From Romanomermis culicivorax (lineage: Eukaryota > Nematoda > Enoplea > Mermithida > Mermithidae): a stretch of DNA of 64,000 nucleotides. Below are positions 27,341 through 39,796 of this stretch, in pieces. Positions within the stretch are counted from its first letter, which is position 1. Each line of letters starts with the position of its first letter. The notes beneath the pieces are model-generated. The model worked only from the letters and a program-made list of their open reading frames with translations. It was not told where the DNA came from and did not search any database. Where the stretch lies: positions 1,302,001 to 1,366,000 of the forward strand of contig CAWUHX010000028.1 of the NCBI GenBank assembly GCA_963922205.1. Direction: 5' to 3'. The position numbers and the translations under genes were made by a program.

Positions 27341-28269
27341 TGACGTTGATGTCATATGTTCGATTTGAATGAGTTTCACAACCCAATAGATTAATTCTCA
27401 AGGAAGTTTTGATTTCTTAAATTTAAAATTTGAGATGCTATTTAATTTAATGCCCATTTCAGATATAACAGTTTTTGTTCTTTAACCGAATAAATAAATT
27501 TAATGATTTTATTTTTACTTGTGTCTATATTTCTGGTGCATACATTTCAAGAGACAAATGGAATATACCTTCTTTTTAGGTGTAGTACGATTTTTTAAAC
27601 CCTTCTTTGTTTAATTTATAATTATGGATTTCAACAACGAGGAAGCTTTACCTGATAACGATTCTTTTTTCTTCCATGATAATGCGTCAAATGATAATCG
27701 ACCAATGTCTCTAACTTTAAGCACATCATCGAAATCAGCTAAGCTTTCAAATTTCACTGAACTTTTCACATCACTAAAATCATTTAGCTTTCGAATTCTG
27801 ATAATCGCAAGTCTTGAGTCTTGACATATTTCAGAAATTTTAGTTGCTGTTTCCCTGCTGGTAAGTTATTCTCAAACAGAGGCTAATAAGTCAAATTTTT
27901 CAATTTTTTTTCAGGATATGTGCAATGTAAAAATTGCGAAAATATAAAAGCATTTTATTTATTAACCAAGCATTAAATATTATACGAATCATTACAAAAT
28001 TCCGTATATTTAAAAAAAGGAGGAAGTAAAACAAGCTCTCTACTTGACTTGACGAACATAAATGCCAACTGAAATACATGAAATACAGTGGTTTACCAAC
28101 AGAAGTCATCTCTTTCTTTAACAGTTGAGTAGAAAAATACTTCTCTCTGCCGCTTTCAAAAAATCCTGAGTATTGATAATAGTATTTTGCTTGTGTACTG
28201 TGTGAAAATCACATAAAATGTCCTTGGTGTTTTTTTATTCCTTTTGAGTATTTGTTTTTCCCATTGTAA

Positions 28270-29720
28270 ATGTTACTATTCTCTCACATAGTAATAATAA
28301 TAAAAAATTGCAAAAAGATCTTCGAAACTCTACATTGGTGGGCAGCAGTAACATGTTGCATCATGCTGCAAGTTGCAATTCTGAACTGGAGCATTCATCC
28401 AGCCAGCAAAAATTGCAAAGCTATTGTCAATCCACAAGCGACACTCCAAAGCCCTCAAATGAAACAAAACGGAAAATTACCCTGGCTGCTGTTAAAGTGT
28501 GCGCCAAAGACTTGAGGCCCTTTGAAGTAAGCACGAAAGTCATGTCTCACTGCAAAAAACAAGTTGATATTTTATATCTTTTTCAAACATATGATGGTTA
28601 ATGATGGATTCATCAAATTTTGCCAAACCCCGTTGAATTTGGGCCGCAGCTATGATGCCTCAAAATTGTTACCTGGTCCAACAACAGTTAATCGCCGAAC
28701 AAATGTTCTTGCCAATGAATTCTGAGCAAAATGAAAATTCTGCATTTATAATTTTGAGTCACCAGGTTTTTTGAAATTAATCTTGTTTTCATAGGTTTTG
28801 CAACAATCTGATGCTGGAATAGGTTGGATAACAGGTCACTGGACTGATGATTTCCGAGATCGATTTGTGTGTGCCAAGGAATTTAATGCCGAACTCTATA
28901 AAACTGGTGATAACATAAGGGCAACAGTATTTGAAGAAAGTGACTCTAAATAAAATTTTACGTTCTATGATTAGATTACGAAATGCTTTCAACAGTTTAG
29001 AACGAAATGGACATACTGAATTGATGGATACATGCAGGGAACTAGTAACTTACATGAAGCAAAGTGGTGATGTTAAGGTGATTTTTAGTAAGTTATAAAA
29101 TGCACTTATTGACAACTTTAAATATTAATTTCATTTAGTTTCTGACAAAAGCAGTAGTCCAAGAAACAGAAACACAGTGGAATGGTAAGCTATTCATGCT
29201 CAAATCCGTTTAGTAACATTGGGATAAAATTGAAGCCGTTTTGTTTGAAAAAATCAGCAGCATCATATGGAGGATATTGATAGAAATTTGCTTGAAGCTA
29301 CAATGACCTTTTTGTCTCCTTTTTAGATGTAACTGAATTAATTGAAGCAACAAAATGCCAACACTGCTGTTTTCATTCAATGATCGAAAATTATAGTGGC
29401 TATCTTTCTGGGCAGAGTTTACGACCATTGCAATTATTCTAAAAAGAAATTTTCAATTTTTCGCATTGGAAACTTAAAATTACGAACTTTCAATAAGCAG
29501 CATTGTTATTGTGGCGAAATATAAAAAGTTATCTATGATACTTATTCTAGAGCGTGAGAACACTCACCAATTGGTTTGAGATCCTAATTGCAAAACTACT
29601 GTCAAAAGCTGAGATGATATCCGAAATTGGACTAGACAATCAATTAGCAATGCACTGGCCAAGAAGAAGATGCAGCTATTTTCCATGTTCGAAAAATACT
29701 CAAATGCAGTAGAAACTATG
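28270..29720 (+). pseudogene. Decayed hAT-family transposase
   Basis: Fragments in different frames in the right order for a BED-type hAT transposase: the end of a zinc-finger region (LRNSTLVGSSNMLHHAA), a linker to KRKITLAAVKVCAKDLRPFE, a catalytic-domain start near 28800 (GIGWITGHWTDDFRDRFVC), LYKTGDNIRATVFEESDS, an RELVTYMKQSGDV-type helix at about 29030, and KAVVQETETQWN at 29145. Stops and frameshifts separate them, so it is dead. It lies in the RAMAC-like intron, next to non-autonomous hATs it may once have mobilised, but its own ends were not found. Confidence 0.65.
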
Positions 29721-30785
29721 ACCGCAGGCCCGCTCTCCAAAATCCTGTAACTCGGTCAATTTTCAATTAATTTACTTACTTTAAAGTTTCATAGATAAAG
29801 TGAGTTGGGCTTGCAGCAAACTGCGAGCGAAGCGAGCCCAGGCTCCCCAAAGGGAAGACTGGCCTGAGTTTTAAGAAATGAGCTTACCCGTTGATGGGCA
29901 GGGGGACTGGTTTGGCTGGGCCGGGCTGCACTTCTTCGGCCCATGCATGCCCCTAATATCAGCTCATTAATTGTTTAAGTGATAATTTGTATAAGGTATG
30001 CGACACTTTAAACATTCAGGAAATTTATGAATATTTCCTTTCCACAAATTTGCGAATTCCCAAAGAAATGATGCGCACTGCTACCTTTGGGGGTAAAAAG
30101 CTTAGTTTGACAAGTACTTCACCCCAAGTATGATATAACGACGTTACGCATATATTTCCGAAGAGCTAATCGGGACTTTTTATATAATTTTATTTTTCCC
30201 CACTTGATGATTGTTAAGTTAGTAATGCAGATTGAAATATAGATAATTTCTCAACATTATCATTAATGAATGCCAAAAAACATTGTAAAGGCATTACTTT
30301 ACCATTTTTCCGATGCCCAGATGCTAAGAGCTACAACTTCGAATGATGTTCATTCAGTCATTTCATCCGACTGAAATTACAGATTTTTCAACTTCCGATG
30401 AAGATTTTCTTGCTAGAGAATGCCATTTTCAACATATTTTGGACTAAAATTTTGGAAAATTTTCAGAGGTGATGGATTTATTTTATCTGATCTAAGAACG
30501 GCTTTTTATAAAAAGCTTATAATAGGATGCATGTTTTGAGTAACATTTAAGTTATTGTGCATGACTAAATTGGAACGAATCTCGGAAAATTTAATTCCGG
30601 AATTTGAGAATTTTCGATGCCAGCTATAGCGTGATGCAGAAATAAGTTCATGGGACTGTAAGCCTCTTTGAGCGAAAGCAGTCCTAATAATTTTTTCCAC
30701 ATGCGGAAATAGCTTGAAGATTTCTCCATAACTATCGAGAAAGATTTGTAGGAAAAACAACGAACAAAGTCATTCTCTCAGATTA

Positions 30786-30851
30786 TTGATCAGATATCCG
30801 GATTTTCGAATGGATATACAGATTTCAGAAAATATCCGACAAATATCACTA
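30786..30851 (-). repeat. Solitary end of an outer-hAT-type element beside the RAMAC-like exon 1
   Basis: On the minus strand from 30851 it reads TAGTGATATTTGTCGGATAT followed by GGATAT/ATCCGGAT motifs, matching the left end of the element at 21739 (TAGTGATGTACATCGG). No partner end is visible. It lies 22 bp inside the intron from the exon 1 donor. Confidence 0.5.
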
Positions 30852-30873
30852 TTCGACATTACTAAAAAATTAC

Positions 30874-31034
30874 CTAGCGTAATCGAAAGTGCGTTTTGGT
30901 TTCGAAGACCATGGATAAATACACAGCGGTCGGTTATCCTTGTTGGTCTCAATAACCTTCAAATAGGCCTCATCCTTTTCAGTATAACGGTTTTTGAAAA
31001 TTTCGTCGAAATCTCCAGCGATGGCCTCGGTCAT
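30874..31034 (-). CDS. RAMAC-like RNA guanine-7 methyltransferase activating subunit, exon 1
   Basis: Exon 1 opens after acceptor TTTTCTTACAG, with ATG at 31034, and ends GCTAG/GTAATT (phase 2). It encodes MTEAIAGDFDEIFKNRYTE, continuing KDEAYLKVIE. The FxExFxxRxTExDxxY pattern is the core that in RAMAC (FAM103A1) binds and activates the mRNA cap methyltransferase RNMT, and the first acidic/aromatic segment then leads into a basic RG-rich tail (exon 2, 21022-21187). The predicted total of 108 residues is close to the usual size. The role would be nuclear mRNA cap-0 formation. The segment LCIYPWSSKPKRTFDYAR has no obvious RAMAC counterpart, so I give the family as likely, not certain. Confidence 0.72.
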
Positions 31035-31059
31035 GATTTCTGTAAGAAAAACATTGAAT

Positions 31060-33095
31060 AAAAAATAACCACGAATTTCTAGATTTGAAAATAAAATCAA
31101 CGAAAACTGGCGATAAAACCAGAAAAAGCTTTTTGTATCGAATCTCCTTTATTACATCATACGTACACAGAAAGCGGCAATAATGTCAAAATTTACGAAA
31201 CAAATTTCACGCGGTGTAAAAAAGCCACAAAGTCCACGAAAAAAGGAAATCAAGATGGTGACAGATACACAAAAAAGAAACAAACTACGAAGTTGAAAAT
31301 CATGCTTTTCACACGATAAAACCAGATCTGAACGAATAAACGAACAAAAGACAGCAGGTTTTTTCGCAGAGATAGTTTTTAAAAAGCGATTGGTTCTGAA
31401 TAAAAATAACAAAAATGGATAAAAATTCGAATTCGTAAGTTAAAATAACGAGGAAGCTTCAGAAATTTTGCAGCAAGAATGGCGAAATGTTATTCTCAAA
31501 CAATTTTACGCTAAAAATGCGACAAGATATTTGCAAAACTATTTCACTGTTCCTTCAATTACTCTTCCTTTCAAAGTAAGCCACGATGAAAATAGAGCAT
31601 TGAGTCAGAAACTAATCAATATACTTACTTTTTCAATATCAGCGTTTAATCAAGAAATAATTCACCACTTAAATCATCCAATACGAACTTTTATGATAGA
31701 TCAACGACCTAAGTTTCGATTTCTGTAACTTATTTTGGATATGATCCATTCTTTATGTTTCAAAAATTGCTCTCAACACTGTCTTTATTATATATTGAGT
31801 ACCAAAATACTTGAAGCATGTAGGTACGAAAATTTCCGCGAATGTTTGATCTTTTCAAACACCAACAAAAGGCATTTTCTATATGTTAGATAAATGCCCA
31901 GAATTGATTATTTGAAGAGAAACCGAACTGGGGCGCGTAGCCAAGCCTGCTTTGGCCTCTAGCCTGCTAAATTCCATGTTTCATAAGTTTTGTTTTTTAT
32001 CGCATTTATTCTGGATTAAAAAACAATTTAATAGAAGATCAAAGTTATTAAAGAATGGTTTCCAGTACCCTTCTAAAAACCAATTACCTAACAGTCAAAA
32101 CTGGTCAACCCAGGTTTTCGAAATTTTGCGAGAACAGTTTATCAATTGTATGACGCAGGACGTTCTCCAGGATTCAGTCTATTTGTGAATTTTTGATGTT
32201 TATATTGCTATCATGCTGATTTAGATAACATAACATGGTTCGAAGAATGGCAAAAAACGTATCAGGCACGAGCGAAGGGCTATCGCAGGGGAGCGCTAAA
32301 AATTTCCTTGACCATTTACATTTTTCACGTTGAAAACTTTAAGGGTACTTTAGCCTAACCTGTATTTTATATTCTCGCATAACAACAGATCGACAAGTTT
32401 AAAATTGTTAAATGTGAACATGAGGTAATAAGAAATTTGTTGTTTCAAATTTTTAATTTCGCCGAGAAACAATTAAAATCAAACTATGTAAAAACAATAG
32501 AGCAGCTGAGAATCTCTGGGAAACTTTAATAATCTTGTCAAGCTAGCAACAGAAAAAATTCGTTTGGCTGCTTCCGGCGCAAAAACTGACGATTGATCAA
32601 AAATAAGTTGACTATTCAAACAGAGGCCCCTATATATTCCACGTCACGGCCAAGGCGGACGTGAATAATCAGATTGAGCCGTGAAAAATCGTTGTTAAGC
32701 ACGATTGGTAACGTACACTGGAATCTGATTGGTCACGTTAGCAATGGTGCTGAGAGTTTTATGACGGAAACTTAGATGTTGCTTGCTGCGTTTATTTATG
32801 GAATACGTAACATGCAGAAATCTGACAGTCTTCCGAAGATTATTTAGAATCCGATTAATGACTGAAGGACATCTCAGGTGAGAAATTGAACAGCGACTAA
32901 TTTCATTTTTTAAAATTCGAATTCCTTGGAAAAATGCTATTCTGGACTAAACAAAAACACGAGAGCATTATCTCTACGAAATAACTTCCCGATTTTACTA
33001 GCTTAATGAAACATCTGCCAGGTGCTTTCAAAATTTTCTTTCAACTTCACCTCCGTTTGAAAACTTTTTGTATCGGATATCACATAAGAATTGCT
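31060..33095. other. Intergenic region between the RAMAC-like and DNAJC14-like genes
   Basis: Open frames at 31152-31412, 31468-31728 and 31952-32188 have no motif and no splice support. The sequence is AT-rich with no repeat end I can pair. The RAMAC-like promoter presumably lies at its left side. Confidence 0.4.
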
Positions 33096-36000
33096 TCAAA
33101 TTCGCGATACCTTTCGTCGTCGACCGCCCTTCCTCGGACGGCCGTCTTCATTTTGACTGTACGTGGGTGGCTGAAATTTCGAGTGCATTGCAGCAGGGAA
33201 TGAGGAGCCCTTTTGATTCGCCGACCCAGAAGACGGATAAAAATCAGAAGCGAAATGATCGGCGGTAGTTTGCGATGGCGGTGGCTGCGTAGTCGTTGGC
33301 GCCGATTGTCGACACGATGGCGAGGACGACATTTTTTGATTAAATTGACTGCCTCCGCTGTTTGGGCAAGTAAAGTCAGGCAACTTATGGCTAAGCAACT
33401 TATTCAAAAATTCTTCGGCGGATTTATCGCTAAGAGAAAAAATAACGTATTATGAGTAGTTTTGCCAAGATCAACGTTTAATTGTTCAAAAAAATAGTAA
33501 TCGTCTAGACCATAATAAGTTGTGTTTATGGCACAAAAAACCTAAAAATGACGTTTCAAGATATTTTCTGCCATAAGTTGACGTTTTTTCGTCCAAAATG
33601 AGAGGATTCTTATGGCTAGTCTATTTCTGCCATATGATTGGCAAATCTATGCAAAGATTTTTAGGAAGGGTTTCTAAGGAATTTCTTCAATTGCATATAT
33701 ATGCCTCATGTATAGGCATTTACTCAGCGATAACAGCGCTTAACTTATAATAAAGTTTCATCAATATTTCTGCTGCTTATAAACAGCTAATATGAAAGTT
33801 CAGTGAAATGATCTCCCCTACACTTGAACTGACTCGAAGATCTTGCTGTTCTTCAAATTTTTCTTATTCCGGTCTTGCTTATCGGAGATCGGCGCACCGC
33901 CCGCCGTCAATCGATACTTGATGAAATGTTCATTCGGTCGGATATACTTCAAATTATTTTTCTTACAGCCGGCCCATTCTGTTATATCGTAAATTGAACC
34001 CTCCATACAAGCGAAATAGTACCACATTAAGCCAAACCATTGACTTTCGACCCAAATATCACCCTAAAATCGAAAAATAGCAAACCACAGTTTCGATTCG
34101 AGTAATGCTAAGGCTTAAACAGGATTTGAGAAAACATGACTTCTCTATATGTTCAAGATCTTTTGCAATATTAAAACCAAAAGTTGAATTTATTCAAAAG
34201 GTCGAAAATACGTAAAATATCATCCTCCCACTTTTCTTTCAGAAAGACAGACGAGTCTCCTGAAATTCGAGTTACATTTTGTGCTGCATGGTAAGTGTGA
34301 CATCGACGACAATAACGCGCTGATGATAATTCCCGTTTTGTGATAAAGCGTTTATGTTTTTTACTGCAATCGCAGTGCATCGTAGTGTGTATTTCTTCCA
34401 TTTTTTCGCGCAATTTGGCTAGCATTTCTTCTAATTCTTTCTGCAAAGAAAAAAACACTACAAAACGGATGAAGATAAGAAAAAGTAGAAAATAACTCGT
34501 CTATGTTTAGAATTTTTCAACGTCTTCAAAAGTTAGGAATTAATCTCAACGCTATTCTCTTTACAAAGTAATGAAGAATTAAATAGATACCATTGCTTTA
34601 GTTCTGTGCAAATTTTCAAGATCGTATAGTTTTCTATGCTGCGGACTGCCAACTAGTTCGAAAGCAGCGGCCAGGATTTTGAAAGCTTCATCTGCACCGC
34701 ACGCTGAGTTCTGCATAAAATAATAAGTTTTGCTTATTAATAGCATGATTTTCAATGTGCCTACTTTGTCTGGGTGCACTAAAACAGCCTGTCTCCTGTA
34801 ATAATGTTTTAGTTCTTCGTCAGTGCAATTCGGTTTCACGCCTAATATGCTAAAAGAATAAAAGTTCAACAGTATTTCGAGGAGAATGAAAGAATCGTTA
34901 TGATCACTTTTCGATAAACGAGAAACATTGGACTTCATACTTACCTGTAGGCATCCTGACCTCTGCACATTAGCAGTCTCCGTAAAGCTTCTTCACCTAT
35001 AAGGAAAATTTCTGGGTATATATGCAGAGGGTTGATGAAAATTATTTTGCGATTTAGGGATATAAAATTTAGGGAAAATTTACTTGCTTGGACCATTTTG
35101 AAAATTGACAACTAACCTGTATTGGGAAGTGGTATATTGTCGTCCAAACCAAAGCCTATGGTATCGTCGTTCCTCGATTTGGACCGTCTCCAGAAAACAA
35201 AACTCCATTTTTTACAACGCATCGTGAACCAACAATGACGAATGAATTGGGTAGAATGCGAGTGAAGTCGCCGCAAATAAGCATAACACTTTGCATAGTA
35301 GGATTTAGCACTGAAAATGGTTGACAGTAGTTGATGTTTATAACTGCTAAACATCACAGATGATGAGTCAAGTGTTACTGGATAAACAAAAGAAATTAAC
35401 GGATTTAACCGTGAGCCTAAATTCATCTTCTGAAGACGTCGTTTTAAACAATTTTTCAAGAAAACGTACCAATGGACAGAAATTTCGGCCAACTGTTGAG
35501 CAATGTCGATTATCAAATTCCAAAACCATACGACAATATTTTGTAAATAAAGCACAAAGGTACCAATAGCAATATCTGGAAAACGAAAAAATTAAAAATC
35601 GTACATTACACGAACAAGTGCCGCATATACTACATAAACCTTGAAAGACATGAATCAATATAAAAGAAGCTGTTATCAACTATTATTGTCGTATCGAAAT
35701 TTTTTCACCGTTGCCAGATTTTTGTATACGTCCAAAAACAAGCAGATTCACAATTTAAAGCAGGACTTACAAATCGAAGACGCAAAAATATTCGTCTCTC
35801 TCTTTTTACGTTTGTTTTTTTCGTCCGATATTTCCCAATGTTTTGTTTTTTTGGTATTAATTTTCGAAGACACTTTATTCGACGAAGAAATAGCAGCGGT
35901 GGCGGCGGTCGCTTGTCTTCTGGAATTTTTGCTCGCATCGCGGCTCCTAGGCTTCTTTTTCATATTTTTCTCGCGCGATTCGTCACCATTTTTTAACGTA

Positions 36001-37354
36001 TCAATCATTGTAGAACGACGAGCATCACTTTCACAGCAATTTACGAAACTATAGTTCCCATTCGACTAGAATAAAAACGAAAAAACGTCAATAAATTTTT
36101 TGCGAATTAAACTAGATAAATTTTAGATGCTCTAAATATTTATTCATTCAATTTGACGAACAAAATCTCCAGCCGATTTATGAGTCAATACCTGTCACTA
36201 AAGTAGAGAATATCATGACTGGATTAAAATTTGAACAAAAATAATCACAAATTGAGTAACTTTGGATTGTAAGTGATAGAAACTAATAAATTGTTGTCAA
36301 TTTTAAATTCGTTCATAAAAAATAAGTTAACGAAAATAACAACTAGATTAATAAAGACGATTCGCATTCATGAAACTTCTATTCTTAGTGTTTCTCACAT
36401 ATAACTTGCCTCCGGATCAGGAGTATCAGGCGTTTTCAGATCATTTTTTATATAAATCCATTTTCTGTCGTCACCGGAGTTAACAGTAAAACTTTTTTGA
36501 GACGAATTTTCACCATTGTTATTCAATTGTGAGAAAACATTGAACTTCTGAGGTACGCCGCTATAATTTTGTGCGTTGACATCATTCGACGCAGAATTCA
36601 ACGGCGGATAACAACTATTCAACGGTTTTAGGAGCGATTTCGAAGCTTTCCTTTTCACGGGATGTTGAAAATCTGACGAATCTGTGACTGTTGTAGCGTT
36701 TTTGGTGAACGTATTTTGATGATTAGTATATGGCATTGAATCATCTATAATACACACGAAATCTTATTTTAATAGTAACCTAAACAATCTCGAGACTTGT
36801 AAGTGTTTTTTCCAATAAGAAAATTCACAAAAACTAACTTTCTGTCTGATTTGCATTATTTCGAAAGAAATTCGTCAATTTATTCTGCTTAATTTTTGCG
36901 TTAGCCGACTTCGCGCTCTGTTCGCTTTCGTTATCGCTGTCTTTGATTTTTGTTGGTCCGCTCAACGACGTTTCCGACAAACTATCTGACGAGGATTGGG
37001 CGCCCGATCGATTTCTACGTTTTTGATTCTCGTCGTACGGAAATCGCCCGCCGCCGCTATCGCAGGAAGCAGTTTTTATTGCACCACGCGACGCTACGTC
37101 GCGGTAAGACATGACGGGTGGAGTAGCCGGAGGGAAGATTTTCGCACTCAGAGGAGACGGCGATGGTGGTTGATGACGATTCAAATCCGGTTTGACCGAA
37201 GGCGGCATATTCCGCCCGTTTTGCTTCTGATGAGGTAACCAAAATGATGACCCTGTAGCAGGAGTTGTAGTCGTTTCATGTGTTGTTTTTAAAGGCCCAA
37301 AAGGAGTATAAATTGAGTCCCATTGATGCTGATGATGACAGTCACTATTCGAAC
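33096..37354 (-). CDS. DNAJC14-like ER membrane J-domain protein, 5' end not found
   Basis: Exons recognised (minus): 37354-36839, 36744-36410, 36065-35771, 35575-35117, 34996-34945, 34849-34765, 34710-34591, 34440-34276, 34063-33822 and 33429-33096. Phases all fit; together about 866 residues. Order: a disordered Ser/Asn/Pro-rich N-terminus, a Lys/Arg block (NKRKKRETNIF), hydrophobic membrane segments in 35575-35117 (VLYLQNIVVWFWNLIIDIA), LPNTGEEALRRLL, and a J domain (ILGVKPNCTDEELKHYYRR, then the essential HPD in VLVHPDK, then EAFKILAAAFELVG). After it come the Cys pairs HCDCSKKHKRF...ARYCRRCHTYH, the signature SIYDITEWAGC and a basic tail RPRKGGRRRKVSRI. This order matches DNAJC14, an ER co-chaperone for Hsp70 linked to receptor export. 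One intron (donor after 36410) is GC-AG. The exon 35575-35117 may contain another intron near a TTTTCAG at about 35310. The start codon exon lies right of 37354. Confidence 0.88.
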
Positions 37355-37609
37355 CTAAAAAGCAACATGTTGAAAGATTATAATGAATTAAATAACATCA
37401 TGAAATTTTCTTATCGAATAAGTTTGTTCAATGCGTGGCTTGACGACACTTCCTCCCACAATACCGATATTTTCGATGTTCCTCTATTTTCGAATTGAGA
37501 AATATCGCAGAATACTTCACTTCTACCGTTTTAAATCAGTCTAGATATAAATAAAATCAAAATCCGTAATCAATATAGGATTTCGAAAGAATAATAATTA
37601 GGCACCTTT

Positions 37610-37790
37610 GTACTTTACAAACTTTTTGGCTTGAGTACAAACAAAAATTTGGGCCTTGTTTGTACCAGTACAAACAATTTTCTGGTATGAAAATTCAATC
37701 TGATATATCAATCACAGTGTAACCAATGAAGTACAAACAAATGTTAGACTGTCGTCGGTACCAGTACAAACGGGTCGAGTACAAAAAAAA
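37610..37790. repeat. Cluster of TTTGTAC/GTACAAA motifs
   Basis: At least seven copies of TTTGTAC or its complement GTACAAA lie within 180 bp just upstream of the first recognised DNAJC14-like exon. One is the palindrome TTTGTACCAGTACAAA. They could be subterminal transposon repeats or an upstream regulatory cluster. No matching terminal repeat was found. Confidence 0.4.
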
Positions 37791-37799
37791 ACGCAGTGT

Positions 37800-39790
37800 T
37801 TCTGGGTATGACCGTAGGCGACCCTTTTTCGTACCTAGTGCCACTATCAGGAGTGGTGTTGAGCATTTATTGCAGAGTCGAATCGAAGCGGTGCGGTATG
37901 GCAGGAAAAGTAAAAAACGTAGAAAATGAAGTATTAGGCCTTGAAAGAGAAGATATGAAGTAACTTTTTGGATTTTCCTGATGATAAAATACAACAGTCT
38001 AACTCAATAATTATTTCACAGGGTTCATACAGATTCTCTAAAACCAAATCAAACATGCACATAGGAGGGAGGGGGGTGAACTTTCTTATCTGAAACCCTG
38101 GAAACCATACATGTAACGGGGCCCCGAGATCTTTAGGATCAGGCGACATTTTGGAGCCGGGGGTCACTGATTCGTCAAAATTTTAGGAGAAGGGTCTTTG
38201 GAGGAAAAAAATTCGATTTTTTCACCAAAAAAGTAAAAAACCGTTCAAAAATAGCAATTTTCGTCTAAAAGCTCGTAGAAAAAGTATTTACGGTGCGAAG
38301 CCGAGAGGAAATTGAAGTTTTCGATCATTATTGTTCAAAAATTTACATTTTTCAGTGTTTTCCCGACCACAAGTATGGAGGTCCATGACTACCATCTAGC
38401 CATTGGATTGTAAAACCCTCGGAGGGGGTCGCTCAATGGCTAGCCATATGGCTGACGATTGCAGACAACCCTATAGGGGGTATGAGGTTATTACCTCGGT
38501 CTTAGGTTCGGAAATTCATTTACCATTCCGGTTAGAATGACTTACTGGTCGAGTGAAATGGGACAAAAATGACTTACTTACTGGTACAAAAATTTTGGGA
38601 AACGTGATAATGTGTAAGCCCATTTCAATGTATTGATTGAATTTTTGAAAGGACTGCTTAGGCTATTTTTTTGAGTGCGTGGTCAGTATGAGAGAAAAAC
38701 GTTTACGGTGTCCACAGGTTTGAAAATTCGGTATTTGATTTTGATGTATGAAAGAGGCAAAATTGATGGTTTTGTAAAAGACAAACATTTCTAATTCCGC
38801 ACGAAGATTTTTGTGATATATTTGTAGAAAGTAGAAATATATTTTGTGGAGATTAGAGTTTTCTGGCTTCTCGCGCAAGAGTCTATATATAGTAATTCTT
38901 ATGATTAGGAAATCCACAGTTTTCTCTTAAATTGTGCTTATTTTGGGAAAATGTCAAGAAAAGGGGAAAATGTTGATGATTCGACGTAAAAAATAATTTT
39001 GGGACGTTTTATAAAGTGTGCGTGTGAAATTGGAAAAGGTAATGGGGAATAAATGACTTGAAGTTTGTTCATCGCTGCACACGTATTGTATTCAGGGAGC
39101 CACCGAAATATACACTCCTGCGACATACAACAGCGAGGAAAAAAGTTCATGGTGAGGCATGGGAAACGTACTACTCTTACTATATACGATTTTACCCCTA
39201 TCTAGATTTTCGACCTTGGGGACATCTGTCAAAAGCCTATACTTGAACATCATGTGAACTCACCAGTCATCATGCTATAGTCCATCTTTTCCAAATGAGC
39301 CTCGGAAAGAAAGAAGATGCTCATGCAAACAAAAGACAAATTGTGTACGATACAGCCTTTTTTCTCAGATGACTGTGTGGCAGTTAGAACTAAACAACTT
39401 CAAAATAGAAAATGATGGCTTTCCGATTCATTGTCATCATCGTCTTACGATTTTTGAAATTATACGTCCAGCACCGGCTCTTCCGCAGATCAAAAATTAC
39501 ATCACAATTTCTTTATTTTTAGCTAATGATTAATACGAAATTAAGATTCTTTGATAGGAGATTAATTTTACCATTGATCTTGTCAATTTGAGAATAGTGG
39601 AATTGAGAAGTTTTTTTCACTCGACATGTCGCACTGAACCAGAATTCTAATCATTATAATCGAGGGAACTACAGACATAGTATGTTTGTTTGTCTCCAAT
39701 AAGTTTTTATAGTCAGCTTTTTGTCAAAAATTGCTAAAGATTTGTTGAGTACACAAATTTGCAGTTTAATGTGACATATAGTTATGTAGA
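37800..39790. other. Non-coding region, no gene seen
   Basis: AT-rich with a short inverted motif around 38393-38450 (CCATCTAGCCATTGG and CAATGGCTAGCC). The frames at 37726-37929, 38663-38917 and 39058-39246 have no motif. Nothing else recognised. Confidence 0.4.
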
Positions 39791-39796
39791 AAGGTG

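Noticed and set aside
35641..36054. 137-residue plus-strand frame
   Set aside because: It lies antisense to the basic exon of the DNAJC14-like gene; the minus strand carries matching splice phases.
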